64,000 nt of DNA, taken from the NCBI GenBank assembly GCA_035771175.1, contig CM069597.1, positions 15,332,913 to 15,396,912 on the forward strand. Reading direction: 5' to 3'. A program made the translations under genes and the position numbers. The notes below the pieces were generated by a model, which worked only from the letters and a program-made list of their open reading frames with translations, ran no database searches and had not been told where the DNA came from. The stretch is from Paratinospora sagittata (Eukaryota; Streptophyta; Magnoliopsida; Ranunculales; Menispermaceae). Every line of letters starts with the position of its first letter. Position 1 is the stretch's first letter. Shown here piece by piece: positions 17,901 to 31,689 of the stretch.

Positions 17901-20900
17901 CTTTAAGCGAGTGCCAATATCCTTCTAGCAACCCCCAGAATAGAGGGAACTCCGTTCCAATATCTCGATGAATTTTTGACCTCTAAACCTCAAATTTTGG
18001 TTTAAATGAACTAAATTTACTTAGAAAATGTGTTTGAGGCAATCGCTACCAATCCACCAGATTGCTTTCTCCACCAACTCTTTGAGCGAGTCCCAATATC
18101 CTTCTAGCAACCCCCAGAATAGAGAGAACTCCGTTCCAATATCCCGATGAATTCTTGACCCCTAAATCTCAAATTTTGGTTTAAATGAACTAAATTTACT
18201 TAGAAAATGTGTTTGAGGCAATCGCTACCAATCCACCAGATGGCTTTCTCCCCCAACTCTTTGAGCGAGTCCCAATATCCTTCTAGCATCCCCCAGAATA
18301 GATGGAACTCCGTTCCAATATTCCGATTAATTTTTGACCCCTTAATCTCAAATTTTGGTTTAAATGAACTAAATTACTTAGGAAATGTGTTTGAGGCAAT
18401 CGCGACCAATCCACCGGATTGCTTTCTCCCCCAAGTCTTTGAGCGAGTCCCAATATCCTTTTAGGAACCCCCGGAATAGATGGAACTCCGTTCCAATATC
18501 CCGATGAATTTTTGACCCCTAAATTTCAAATTTTGGTTTAAATGAACTAAATTTACTTAGAAAATGTGTTTGAGGCAATCGCGACCAATCCACCGGATTG
18601 CTTTCTCCACCTACTCTTTAAGCGAGTCTCAATATACTTCTAGCAACCCCCATAATAGAGGGAACTCCGTTCCAAGATCCTGATGAATTTTTGACCTCCA
18701 AATCTAAAATTTTGGTTTAAATGAACTAAATTTACTTAGAAAATGTGTTTGAGGCAATCGCGACCAATCCACCGTATTGCTTTCTCCACCAACTCTACGA
18801 GCGAGTCCTAATATCCTTCTAGCAACACCCAGAATAGATGGAACTCCGTTCCAATATTCCGATTAATTTTTGACCCCTCAATCTCAAATTTTGGTTTAAA
18901 TGAACTAAATTTACTTAGAAAATGTGTTTGAGGCAATCGCGACCAATCCACCATATTGCTTTCTCCACCAACTCTTTGAGCGAGTCCCAATATCCTTTTA
19001 GGAACCCCCGGAATAGATGGAACTCCGTTCCAATATCCCGGTGAATTTTTGACCCCCAAATCTTAATTTTGGTTTAAATGAACTAAATATATTTAGAAAA
19101 AATGTTTGAGGCAATCGCGACCAATCCACTGGATTGCTTTATCTACCAACTCCTTGAGCGAGTCCCAATATCCTTCAAGCAACCACCAGAATAGATGGAA
19201 CTCCGTTTCAATATCCCGATGAATTTTTGACCCCCAAATCTAAAATTTTGGTTTAAATGAACTAAATTTACTTAGAAAATGTGTTTGAATCAATCGCGAC
19301 CAATCCACCGTATTGCTTTCTCCACCAACTCTATGAGCGAGTCCTAATATCCTTCTAGCAACCCCAGAATAGATGGAACTCCGTTCCAATATTCCGATGA
19401 AATTTTGACCTCTAAATCTCAAATTTTGGTTTAAATGAACTAAATTTACTTAGAAAATGTGTTTGAGGCAATCGCTACCAATCCACCGGATGGCTTTCTC
19501 CACCAACTCTTTGAGCGAGTCCCAATATCCTTCTAGCAACCCCCAGAATAGATGGAACTCCGTTTCAATGTCCCGATAAATTTTTGACCCCCAAATCTAA
19601 AACTTTGGTTTAAATGAACTAAATTTACTTTGAGAATGTGTTTGAAGCAATCGCGACCAATCCACCGTATTGCTTTCTCCACCAACTCTATGAGCGAGTC
19701 CTAATATCCTTGTAGCAACTCCCAGAATAAATGGAACTCCGTTCCAATATTCCGATGAATTTTTGACCCCTAAATTTCAAATTTTGGTTTAAATGAACTA
19801 AATTTACTTAAAAAATGTGTTTGAGGCAATCGCGACCAATCCACCGGATTGCTTTCTCCACCTACTCTTTAAGCGAGTGCCAATATCCTTCTAGCAACCC
19901 CCAGAATAGAAGGAACTCCGTTCCAATATCTCGATGAATTTTTGACCTCTAAACCTCAAATTTTGGTTTAAATGAACTAAATTTACTTAGAAAATGTGTT
20001 TGAGGCAATCGCTACCAATCCACCAGATTGCTTTCTCCACCAACTCTTTGAGCGAGTCCCAATATCCTTCTAGCAACCCCCAGAATAGAGGGAACTCCGT
20101 TCCAATATCCCGATGAATTCTTGACCCCTAAATCTCAAATTTTGGTTTAAATGAACTAAATTTACTTAGAAAATGTGTTTGAGGCAATCGCTACCAATCC
20201 ACCAGATGGCTTTCTCCACCAACTCTTTGAGCGAGTCCCAATATCCTTCTAGCAACCCCCAGAATAGATGGAACTCCGTTTCAATATCCCGATGAATTTT
20301 TGACCCCCAAATCTAAAACTTTGGTTTAAATGAACTAAATTTACTTTGAGAATGTGTTTGAGGCAATTGCGACCAATCCACCGTATTGCTTTGTCCACCA
20401 ACTCCTTTAGCGAGTCCCAATATCCTTCTAGGAACCTCCGGAATAGATGGAACTCCGTTCCAATATCCCGGTGAATTTTTGACCCCCAAATCTAAATTTT
20501 GGTTTAAATGAACTAAATATACTTAGAAAAAGTGTTTGAGGCAATAGCGACAAAATCCACCGGATTGCTTTCTCTACCAACTCCTTGAGCAAGTCCCAAT
20601 ATCCTTCAAGCAACCCCCAGAATAGACGGAACTCCGTTTCAATATCCCGATAACTTTTTGACCCCCAAATCTAAAATTTTGGTTTAAATGAACTAAATTT
20701 ACTTAGAAAATGTGTTTGAGGCAATCGCGACCAATCCACCGTATTGCTTTCTCGACCAACTCTATGAGCGAGTCCTAATATCCTTCTAGCAACCCCCAGA
20801 ATAAATGGAACTCCGTTCCAATATTCCGATGAAATTTTGACCCCTCAATCTCAAATTTTGGTTTAAATGAACTAAATTTACTTAGAAAATGTGTTTGAGG

Positions 20901-23900
20901 TAATCGCGACCAATCCACCATATTGCTTTCTCCACCAACTCTTTGAGCGAGTCCCAACATCCTTTTAGGAACCCCGAAATCGATGGAAGTCCGTTCCAAT
21001 ATCCCGGTGAATTTTTGACCCCCAAATCTAAATTTTGGTTTAAATGAACTAAATATATTTAGAAAAAGTGTTTGAGGCAATCGCGACCAATCCACCGGAT
21101 TGCTTTATCTACCAACTCCTTGAGCGAGTCCCAATATCCTTCAAGCAACCCCCAGAATAGATGGAACTCCGTTTCAATATCCCGATGAATTTTTGACCCC
21201 CAAATCTAAAATTTTGGTTTAAATGAACTAAATTTACTTAGAAAATGTGTTTGAATCAATCGCGACCAATCCACCGTATTGCTTTCTCCACCAACTCTAT
21301 GAGCGAGTCGTAATATCCTTCTAGCAACCCCAGAATAGGTGGAACTCCGTTCCAATATTCCGATGAAATTTTGACCCCTCAATCTCAAATTTTGGTTTAA
21401 ATGAACTAAATTTACTTAGAAAATGTGTTTGAGGCAATCGCGACCAATCCACCGGATTGCTTTCTCCACCTACTCTTTAAGCGAGTGCCAATATCCTTCT
21501 AGCAACCCCCAGAATAGAAGGAACTCCGTTCCAATATCTCGATGAATTTTTGACCTCTAAACCTCAAATTTTGGTTTAAATGAACTAAATTTACTTAGAA
21601 AAATGTGTTTGAGGAAATCGCTACCAATCCACCAGATTGCTTTCTCCACCAACTCTTTGAGCGAGTCCCAATATCCTTCTAGCAACCCCCAGAATAGAGG
21701 GAACTCCGTTCCAATATCCCGATGAACTCTTGACCCCTAAATCTCAAATTTTGGTTTAAATGAACTAAATTTACTTAGAAAATGTGTTTGAGGCAATCGC
21801 TACCAATCCACCAGATGGCTTTCTCCACCAACTCTTTGAGCGAGTCCCAATATCCTTCTAGCAACCCCCAGAATAGATGGAACTCCGTTCCAATATTCCG
21901 ATTAATTTTTGACCCCTCAATCTCTAATTTTGGTTTAAATGAACTAAATTACTTAGAAAATGTGTTTGAGGCAATCGCGACCAATCCACCGGATTGCTTT
22001 CTCCCCCAAGTCTTTAAGCGAGTCCCAATATCCTTTTAGGAACCCCCGGAATAGATGGAACTCCGTTCCAATATCCCGGTGAATTTTTGACCCCCAAATC
22101 TAAATTTTGGTTTAAATGAACTAAATATATTTAGAAAAAGTGTTTGAGGCAATCGCGACCAATCCACTGGATTGCTTTATCTACCAACTCCTTGAGCGAG
22201 TCCCAATATCCTTCAAGCAACCACCAGAATAGATGGAACTCCGTTTCAATATCCCGATGAATTTTTGACCCCCAAATCTAAAACTTTGGTTTAAATGAAC
22301 TAAATTTACTTTGAGAATGTGTTTGAAGCAATCGCGACCAATCCACCGAATTGCTTTCTCCACCAACTCTATGAGCGAGTCCTAATATCCTTCTAGCAAC
22401 GCCCAGAATAAATGGAACTCCGTTCCAATATCCCGATGAATTCTTGACCCCTAAATCTCAAATTTTGGTTTAAATGTACTAAATTTACTTAGAAAGTGTG
22501 TTTGAGGCAATCGCGACCAATCAACCTGATTGCTTTCTCCACCTACTCTTTAAGCGAGTCCCAATATCCTTCTAGCAACCCCTAGAATAGAGGGAACTCC
22601 GTTCCAAGATCCTGATGAATTTTTGACCTCTAAATCTCAAATTTTGGTTTAAATGAACTAAATTTACTTAGAAAATGTGTTTGAGGCAATCGCGACCAAT
22701 CCACCAGATTGCTTTCTCCACCTACTCTTTAAGCGAGTGCCAATATCCTTCTAGCAACCCCCAGAATAGAGGGAACTCCGTTCCAATATCTCGATGAATT
22801 TTTGACCTCTAAACCTCAAATTTTGGTTTAAATGAACTAAATTTACTTAGAAAATGTGTTTGAGGCAATCGCTACCAATCCACCAGATTGCTTTCTCCAC
22901 CAACTCTTTGAGCGAGTCCCAATATCCTTCTAGCAACCCCCAGAATAGAGAGAACTCCGTTCCAATATCCCGATGAATTCTTGACCCCTAAATCTCAAAT
23001 TTTGGTTTAAATGAACTAAATTTACTTAGAAAATGTGTTTGAGGCAATCGCTACCAATCCACCAGATGGCTTTCTCCCCCAACTCTTTGAGCGAGTCCCA
23101 ATATCCTTCTAGCATCCCCCAGAATAGATGGAACTCCGTTCCAATATTCCGATTAATTTTTGACCCCTTAATCTCAAATTTTGGTTTAAATGAACTAAAT
23201 TACTTAGGAAATGTGTTTGAGGCAATCGCGACCAATCCACCGGATTGCTTTCTCCCCCAAGTCTTTGAGCGAGTCCCAATATCCTTTTAGGAACCCCCGG
23301 AATAGATGGAACTCCGTTCCAATATCCCGATGAATTTTTGACCCCTAAATTTCAAATTTTGGTTTAAATGAACTAAATTTACTTAGAAAATGTGTTTGAG
23401 GCAATCGCGACCAATCCACCGGATTGCTTTCTCCACCTACTCTTTAAGCGAGTCTCAATATACTTCTAGCAACCCCCATAATAGAGGGAACTCCGTTCCA
23501 AGATCCTGATGAATTTTTGACCTCCAAATCTAAAATTTTGGTTTAAATGAACTAAATTTACTTAGAAAATGTGTTTGAGGCAATCGCGACCAATCCACCG
23601 TATTGCTTTCTCCACCAACTCTACGAGCGAGTCCTAATATCCTTCTAGCAACACCCAGAATAGATGGAACTCCGTTCCAATATTCCGATAAATTTTTGAC
23701 CCCTCAATCTCAAATTTTGGTTTAAATGAACTAAATTTACTTAGAAAATGTGTTTGAGGCAATCGCGACCAATCCACCATATTGCTTTCTCCACCAACTC
23801 TTTGAGCGAGTCCCAATATCCTTTTAGGAACCCCCGGAATAGATGGAACTCCGTTCCAATATCCCGGTGAATTTTTGACCCCCAAATCTAAATTTTGGTT

Positions 23901-24582
23901 TAAATGAACTAAATATATTTAGAAAAAATGTTTGAGGCAATCGCGACCAATCCACTGGATTGCTTTATCTACCAACTCCTTGAGCGAGTCCCAATATCCT
24001 TCAAGCAACCACCAGAATAGATGGAACTCCGTTTCAATATCCCGATGAATTTTTGACCCCCAAATCTAAAATTTTGGTTTAAATGAACTAAATTTACTTA
24101 GAAAATGTGTTTGAATCAATCGCGACCAATCCACCGTATTGCTTTCTCCACCAACTCTATGAGCGAGTCCTAATATCCTTCTAGCAACCCCAGAATAGAT
24201 GGAACTCCGTTCCAATATTCCGATGAAATTTTGACCTCTAAATCTCAAATTTTGGTTTAAATGAACTAAATTTACTTAGAAAATGTGTTTGAGGCAATCG
24301 CTACCAATCCACCGGATGGCTTTCTCCACCAACTCTTTGAGCGAGTCCCAATATCCTTCTAGCAACCCCCAGAATAGATGGAACTCCGTTTCAATGTCCC
24401 GATAAATTTTTGACCCCCAAATCTAAAACTTTGGTTTAAATGAACTAAATTTACTTTGAGAATGTGTTTGAAGCAATCGCGACCAATCCACCGTATTGCT
24501 TTCTCCACCAACTCTATGAGCGAGTCCTAATATCCTTGTAGCAACTCCCAGAATAAATGGAACTCCGTTCCAATATTCCGAT
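14931..24582 (+). repeat. Higher-order tandem duplication: 27-mer, about 4826 bp, two copies
   Basis: Copy 1 is about 14,931-19,756 and copy 2 about 19,757-24,582. Rare variants recur at a constant offset of 4826-4827 bp: ACTTAAAAAATG near 14,985 and 19,810; GAAATCGATGGAAG near 16,149 and 20,976; CCTTGTAGCAACTCC near 19,708 and 24,534. Copies are almost identical. Differences I noted are one deleted C near 20,972, a T/A change near 18,866/23,692, and a T/A change near 19,063/23,888. Confidence 0.9.
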
Positions 24583-27500
24583 GAATTTTTGACCCCTAAA
24601 TCTCAAATTTTGGTTTAAACGAACTAAATTTACTTAGAAAATGTGTTTGAGGCAATCGCGACCAATCCACCGGATTGCTTTCTCCACCTACTCTTTAAGC
24701 GAGTCCCAATATCCTTCTAGCAACCCCCAGAATAGAGGGAACTCCGTTCCAAAATCCTGATGAATTTTTGACCTCTAAATCTCAAATTTTGGTTTAAATG
24801 AACTAAATTTACTTAGAAAATGTGTTTGAGGCAATCGCGACCAATCCACCAGATTGCTTTCTCCACCTACTCTTTAAGCGAGTGCCAATATCCTTCTAGC
24901 AACCCCAAGAATAGAGGGAACTCCGTTCCAATATCTCGATGAATTTTTGACCTCTAAACCTCAAATTTTGGTTTAAATGAACTAAATTTACTTAGAAAAT
25001 GTGTTTGAGGCAATCGCTACCAATCCACCAGATTGCTTTCTCCACCAACTCTTTGAGCGAGTCCCAATATCCTTTTAGCAACCCCCAGAATAGAGGGAAC
25101 TCCGTTCCAATATCCTGATGAATTCTTGACCCCTAAATCTCAAATTTTGGTTTAAATGAACTAAATTTACTTAGAAAATGTGTTTGAGGCAATCGCTACC
25201 AATCCACCAGATGGCTTTCTCCACCAACTCTTTAAGCGAGTCCCAATATCCTTCTAGCAACCCCCAGAATAGATGAAACTCCGTTCCAATATTCGGATTA
25301 ATTTTTGACCCCTCAATCTCAAATTTTGGTTTAAATGAACTAAATTACTTAGAAAATGTGTTTGACGCAATCGCGACCAATCCACCGGATTGCTTTCTCC
25401 CCCAAGTCTTTGAGCGTGTCCCAATATCCTTTTAGGAACCCCCGGAATAGATGGAACTCCGTTCCAATATCCCGATGAATTTTTGACCCCTAAATTTCAA
25501 ATTTTGGTTTAAATGAACTAAATTTACTTAAAAAATGTTTTTGAGGAAATCGCGACCAATCCACCATATTGCTTTCTCCTCCAACTCTTTGAGCGAGTCC
25601 CAATATCCTTTTAGGAACCCCCGGAATAGAGGGAACTCCGTTCCAATATCTCGATGAAATTTTGACCTCTAAACCTCAAATTTTGGTTTAAATGAACTAA
25701 ATTTACTTAGAAAATGTGTTTGAGGCAATCGCTACCAATCCACCAGATTGCTTTCTCTACCAACTCTTTGAGCGAGTCCCAATATCCTTCTAGCAACCCC
25801 CAGAATAGAGGGAACTCCGTTCCAATATCCCGATGAATTCTTGACCCCTAAATCTTAAATTTTGGTTTAAATGAACTAAATTTACTTAGAAAATGTGTTT
25901 GAGGCAATCGCTACCAATCAACCAGATGGGTTTCTCCACCAACTCTTTGAGCGAGTCCCAATATCCTTCTAGCAACCCCCAGAATAGATGGAACTCCGTT
26001 CCAATAATCCGATTAATTTTTGACCCCTCAATCTCTAATTTTGGTTTAAATGAACTAAATTACTTAGAAAATGTGTTTGAGGCAATCGCGACCAATCCAC
26101 CGGATTGCTTTCTCCCCCAAGCCTTTGAGCGAGTCCCAATATACTTTTAGGAACCCCCGGAATAGATGGAACTCCGTTCCAATATCCCGATGAATTTTTG
26201 ACCCCTAAATTTCAAATTTTGGTTTAAATGAACTAAATTTACTTAGAAAATGTGTTTGAGGCAATCGCGACCAATCCACCGGATTGCTTTCTCCACCTAC
26301 TCTTTAAGCGAGTCCCAATATCCTTCTAGCAACCCCCAGAATAGAGGGAACTCCGTTCCAAGATCCTGATGAATTTTTGACCTCTAAATCTCAAATTTTG
26401 GTTTAAATGAACTAAATTTACTTAGAAAATGTGTTTGAGGCAATCGCGACCAATCCACCGGATTGCTTTCTCCACCAAGTCTTTGAGCGAGTCTCAATAT
26501 CCTTCTAGGAACCCCCGGAATAGATGGAGTTCCGTTCCAATATCCCGATGAATTTTTGACCTCTAAATCATAAATTTTGGTTTAAATGAACTAAATTTAC
26601 TTAGAAAATTTGTTTGAGGCAATCGCTACCAATCAACCAGATGGGTTTCTCCACCAACTCTTTGAGCGAGTCCCAATATCCTTCTAGCAACCCCCAGAAT
26701 AGATGGAACTCCGTTCCAATATTCCGATTAATTTTTGACCCCTCAATCTCTAATTTTGGTTTAAATGAACTAAATTACTTAGAAAATGTGTTTGAGGCAA
26801 TCGCGACCAATCCACCGGATTGCTTTCTCCCCCAAGTCTTTGAGCGAGTCCCAATATACTTTTAGGAACCCCCGGAATAGATGGAACTCCGTTCCAATAT
26901 CCCGATGAATTTTTGACCCCTAAATTTCAAATTTTGGTTTAAATGAACTAAATTTACTTAGAAAATGTGTTTGAGGCAATCGCGACCAATCCACCGGATT
27001 GCTTTCTCCACCTACTCTTTAAGCGAGTCCCAATATCCTTCTAGCAACCCCCAGAATTGAGGGAACTCCGTTCCAAGATCCTGATGAATTTTTGACCTCT
27101 AAATCTCAAATTTTGGTTTAAATGAACTAAATTTACATAGAAAATGTGTTTGAGGCAATCGCTACCAATCCACCAGATGGCTTTCTCCACCAACTCTTTG
27201 AGCGAGTCCCAATATCCTTCTAGCAACCCCCAGAATAGATGGAACTCCGTTTCAATGTCCCGATAAATTTTTGACCCCCAAATCTAAAACTTTGGTTTAA
27301 ATGAACTAAATTTACTTTGAGAATGTGTTTGAAGCAATCGCGACCAATCCACCGTATTGCTTTCTCCACCAACTCTATGAGCGAGTCCTAATATCCTTGT
27401 AGCAACGCCCAGAATAAATGGAACTCCGTTCCAATATTCCGATGAATTTTTGACCCCTAAATCTCAAATTTTGGTTTAAACGAACTAAATTTACTTAGAA

Positions 27501-30500
27501 AATGTGTTTGAGGCAATCGCGACCAATCCAACGGATTGCTTTCTCCACCTACTCTTTAAGCGAGTCCCAATATCCTTCTAGCAACCCCCAGAATAGAGGG
27601 AACTCCGTTCCAAAATCCTGATGAATTTTTGACCTCTAAATCTCAAATTTTGGTTTAAATGAACTAAATTTACTTAGAAAATGTGTTTGAGGCAATCGCG
27701 ACCAATCCACCAGATTGCTTTCTCCACCTACTCTTTAAGCGAGTGCCAATATCCTTCTAGCAACCCCAAGAATAGAGGGAACTCCGTTCCAATATCTCGA
27801 TGAATTTTTGACCTCTAAACCTCAAATTTTGGTTTAAATGAACTAAATTTACTTAGAAAATGTGTTTGAGGCAATCGCTACCAATCCACCAGATTGCTTT
27901 CTCCACCAACTCTTTGAGCGAGTCCCAATATCCTTTTAGCAACCCCCAGAATAGAGGGAACTCCGTTCCAATATCCTGATGAATTCTTGACCCCTAAATC
28001 TCAAATTTTGGTTTAAATGAACTAAATTTACTTAGAAAATGTGTTTGAGGCAATCGCTACCAATCCACCAGATGGCTTTCTCCACCAACTCTTTAAGCGA
28101 GTCCCAATATCCTTCTAACAACCCCCAGAATAGATGAAACTCCGTTCCAATATTCGGATTAATTTTTGACCCCTCAATCTCAAATTTTGGTTTAAATGAA
28201 CTAAATTACTTAGAAAATGTGTTTGACGCAATCGCGACCAATCCACCGGATTGCTTTCTCCCCCAAGTCTTTGAGCGAGTCCCAATATCCTTTTAGGAAC
28301 CCCCGGAATAGATGGAACTCCGTTCCAATATCCCGATGAATTTTTGACCCCTAAATTTCAAATTTTGGTTTAAATGAACTAAATTTACTTAGAAAATGTT
28401 TTTGAGGCAATCGCGACCAATCCACCATATTGCTTTCTCCACCAACTCTTTGAGCGAGTCCCAATATCCTTTTAGGAACCCCCGGAATAGAGGGAACTCC
28501 GTTCCAATATCTCGATGAAATTTTGACCTCTAAACCTCAAATTTTGGTTTAAATGAACTAAATTTACTTAGAAAATGTGTTTGAGGCAATCGCTACCAAT
28601 CCACCAGATTGCTTTCTCTACCAACTCTTTGAGCGAGTCCCAATATCCTTCTAGCAACCCCCAGAATAGAGGGAACTCCGTTCTAATATCCCGATGAATT
28701 CTTGACCCCTAAATCTCAAATTTTGGTTTAAATGAACTAAATTTACTTAGAAAATGTGTTTGAGGCAATCGCTACCAATCAACCAGATGGGTTTCTCCAC
28801 CAACTCTTTGAGCGAGTCCCAATATCCTTCTAGCAACCCCCAGAATAGATGGAACTCCGTTCCAATAATCCGATTAATTTTTGACCCCTCAATCTCTAAT
28901 TTTGGTTTAAATGAACTAAATTACTTAGAAAATGTGTTTGAGGCAATCGCGACCAATCCACCGGATTGCTTTCTCCCCCAAGCCTTTGAGCGAGTCCCAA
29001 TATACTTTTAGGAACCCCCGGAATAGATGGAACTCCGTTCCAATATCCCGATGAATTTTTGACCCCTAAATTTCAAATTTTGGTTTAAATGAACTAAATT
29101 TACTTAGAAAATGTGTTTGAGGCAATCGCGACCAATCCACCGGATTGCTTTCTCCACCTACTCTTTAAGCGAGTCCCAATATCCTTCTAGCAACCCCCAG
29201 AATAGAGGGAACTCCGTTCCAAGATCCTGATGAATTTTTGACCTCTAAATCTCAAATTTTGGTTTAAATGAACTAAATTTACTTAGAAAATGTGTTTGAG
29301 GCAATCGCGACCAATCCACCGGATTGCTTTCTCCACCAAGTCTTTGAGCGAGTCTCAATATCCTTCTAGGAACCCCCGGAATAGATGGAGTTCCGTTCCA
29401 ATATCCCGATGAATTTTTGACCTCTAAATCATAAATTTTGGTTTAAATGAACTAAATTTACTTAGAAAATTTGTTTGAAGCAATCGCTACCAATCAACCA
29501 GATGGGTTTCTCCACCAACTCTTTGAGCGAGTCCCAATATCCTTCTAGCAACCCCCAGAATAGATGGAACTCCGTTCCAATATTCCGATTAATTTTTGAC
29601 CCCTCAATCTCTAATTTTGGTTTAAATGAACTAAATTACTTAGAAAATGTGTTTGAGGCAATCGCGACCAATCCACCGGATTGCTTTCTCCCCCAAGTCT
29701 TTGAGCGAGTCCCAATATACTTTTAGGAACCCCCGGAATAGATGGAACTCCGTTCCAATATCCCGATGAATTTTTGACCACTAAATTTCAAATTTTGGTT
29801 TAAATGAACTAAATTTACTTAGAAAATGTGTTTGAGGCAATCGCGACCAATCCACCGGATTGCTTTCTCCACCTACTCTTTAAGCGAGTCCCAATATCCT
29901 TCTAGCAACCCCCAGAATTGAGGGAACTCCGTTCCAAGATCCTGATGAATTTTTGACCTCTAAATCTCAAATTTTGGTTTAAATGAACTAAATTTACTTA
30001 GAAAATGTGTTTGAGGCAATCGCTACCAATCCACCAGATGGCTTTCTCCACCAACTCTTTGAGCGAGTCCCAATATCCTTCTAGCAACCCCCAGAATAGA
30101 TGGAACTCCGTTTCAATGTCCCGATAAATTTTTGACCCCCAAATCTAAAACTTTGGTTTAAATGAACTAAATTTACTTTGAGAATGTGTTTGAAGCAATC
30201 GCGACCAATCCACCGTATTGCTTTCTCCACCAACTCTATGAGCGAGTCCTAATATCCTTGTAGCAACGCCCAGAATAAATGGAACTCCGTTCCAATATTC
30301 CGATGAATTTTTGACCCCTAAATCTCAAATTTTGGTTTAAACGAACTAAATTTACTTAGAAAATGTGTTTGAGGCAATCGCGACCAATCCACCGGATTGC
30401 TTTCTCCACCTACTCTTTAAGCGAGTCCCAATATCCTTCTAGCAACCCCCAGAATAGAGGGAACTCCGTTCCAAAATCCTGATGAATTTTTGACCTCTAA

Positions 30501-31689
30501 ATCTCAAATTTTGGTTTAAATGAACTAAATTTACTTAGAAAATGTGTTTGAGGCAATCGCGACCAATCCACCAGATTGCTTTCTCCACCTACTCTTTAAG
30601 CGAGTGCCAATATCCTTCTAGCAACCCCAAGAATAGAGGGAACTCCGTTCCAATATCTCGATGAATTTTTGACCTCTAAACCTCAAATTTTGGTTTAAAT
30701 GAACTAAATTTACTTAGAAAATGTGTTTGAGGCAATCGCTACCAATCCACCAGATTGCTTTCTCCACCAACTCTTTGAGCGAGTCCCAATATCCTTTTAG
30801 CAACCCCCAGAATAGAGGGAACTCCGTTCCAATATCCTGATGAATTCTTGACCCCTAAATCTCAAATTTTGGTTTAAATGAACTAAATTTACTTAGAAAA
30901 TGTGTTTGAGGCAATCGCTACCAATCCACCAGATGGCTTTCTCCACCAACTCTTTAAGCGAGTCCCAATATCCTTCTAGCAACCCCCAGAATAGATGAAA
31001 CTTCGTTCCAATATTCGGATTAATTTTTGACCCCTCAATCTCAAATTTTGGTTTAAATGAACTAAATTACTTAGAAAATGTGTTTGACGCAATCGCGACC
31101 AATCCACCGGATTGCTTTCTCCCCCAAGTCTTTGAGCGAGTCCCAATATCCTTTTAGGAACCCCCGGAATAGATGGAACTCCGTTCCAATATCCCGATGA
31201 ATTTTTGACCCCTAAATTTCAAATTTTGGTTTAAATGAACTAAATTTACTTAGAAAATGTGTTTGAGGCAATCGCGACCAATCCACCATATTGCTTTCTC
31301 CACCAACTCTTTGAGCGAGTCCCAATATCCTTTTAGGAACCCCCGGAATAGAGGGAACTCCGTTCCAATATCTCGATGAAATTTTGACCTCTAAACCTCA
31401 AATTTTGGTTTAAATGAACTAAATTTACTTAGAAAATGTGTTTGAGGCAATCGCTACCAATCCACCAGATTGCTTTCTCTACCAACTCTTTGAGCGAGTC
31501 CCAATATCCTTCTAGCAACCCCAGAATAGAGGGAACTCCGTTCCAATATCCCGATGAATTCTTGACCCCTAAATCTCAAATTTTGGTTTAAATGAACTAA
31601 ATTTACTTAGAAAATGTGTTTGAGGCAATCGCTACCAATCAACCAGATGGGTTTCTCCACCAACTCTTTGAGCGAGTCCCAATATCCTT
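24381..31689 (+). repeat. Higher-order repeat: 16-mer, 2861 bp, two full copies and one partial
   Basis: GAACTCCGTTTCAATGTCCC occurs at 24,381, 27,242 and 30,103, and GGTTTAAACGAAC at 24,612, 27,473 and 30,334, always 2861 bp apart. The third copy departs from the pattern near 31,689, where CAAGCAACCCCC replaces CTAGCAACCCCC. A related, partly deleted version occupies 53,500-56,890. Confidence 0.9.

Noticed and set aside
20775..21095. A longer 106-codon frame, seemingly a fusion of two satellite ORFs
   Set aside because: It results from the single-base deletion near 20,972 in the second 4.8-kb copy, which joins two chance frames.
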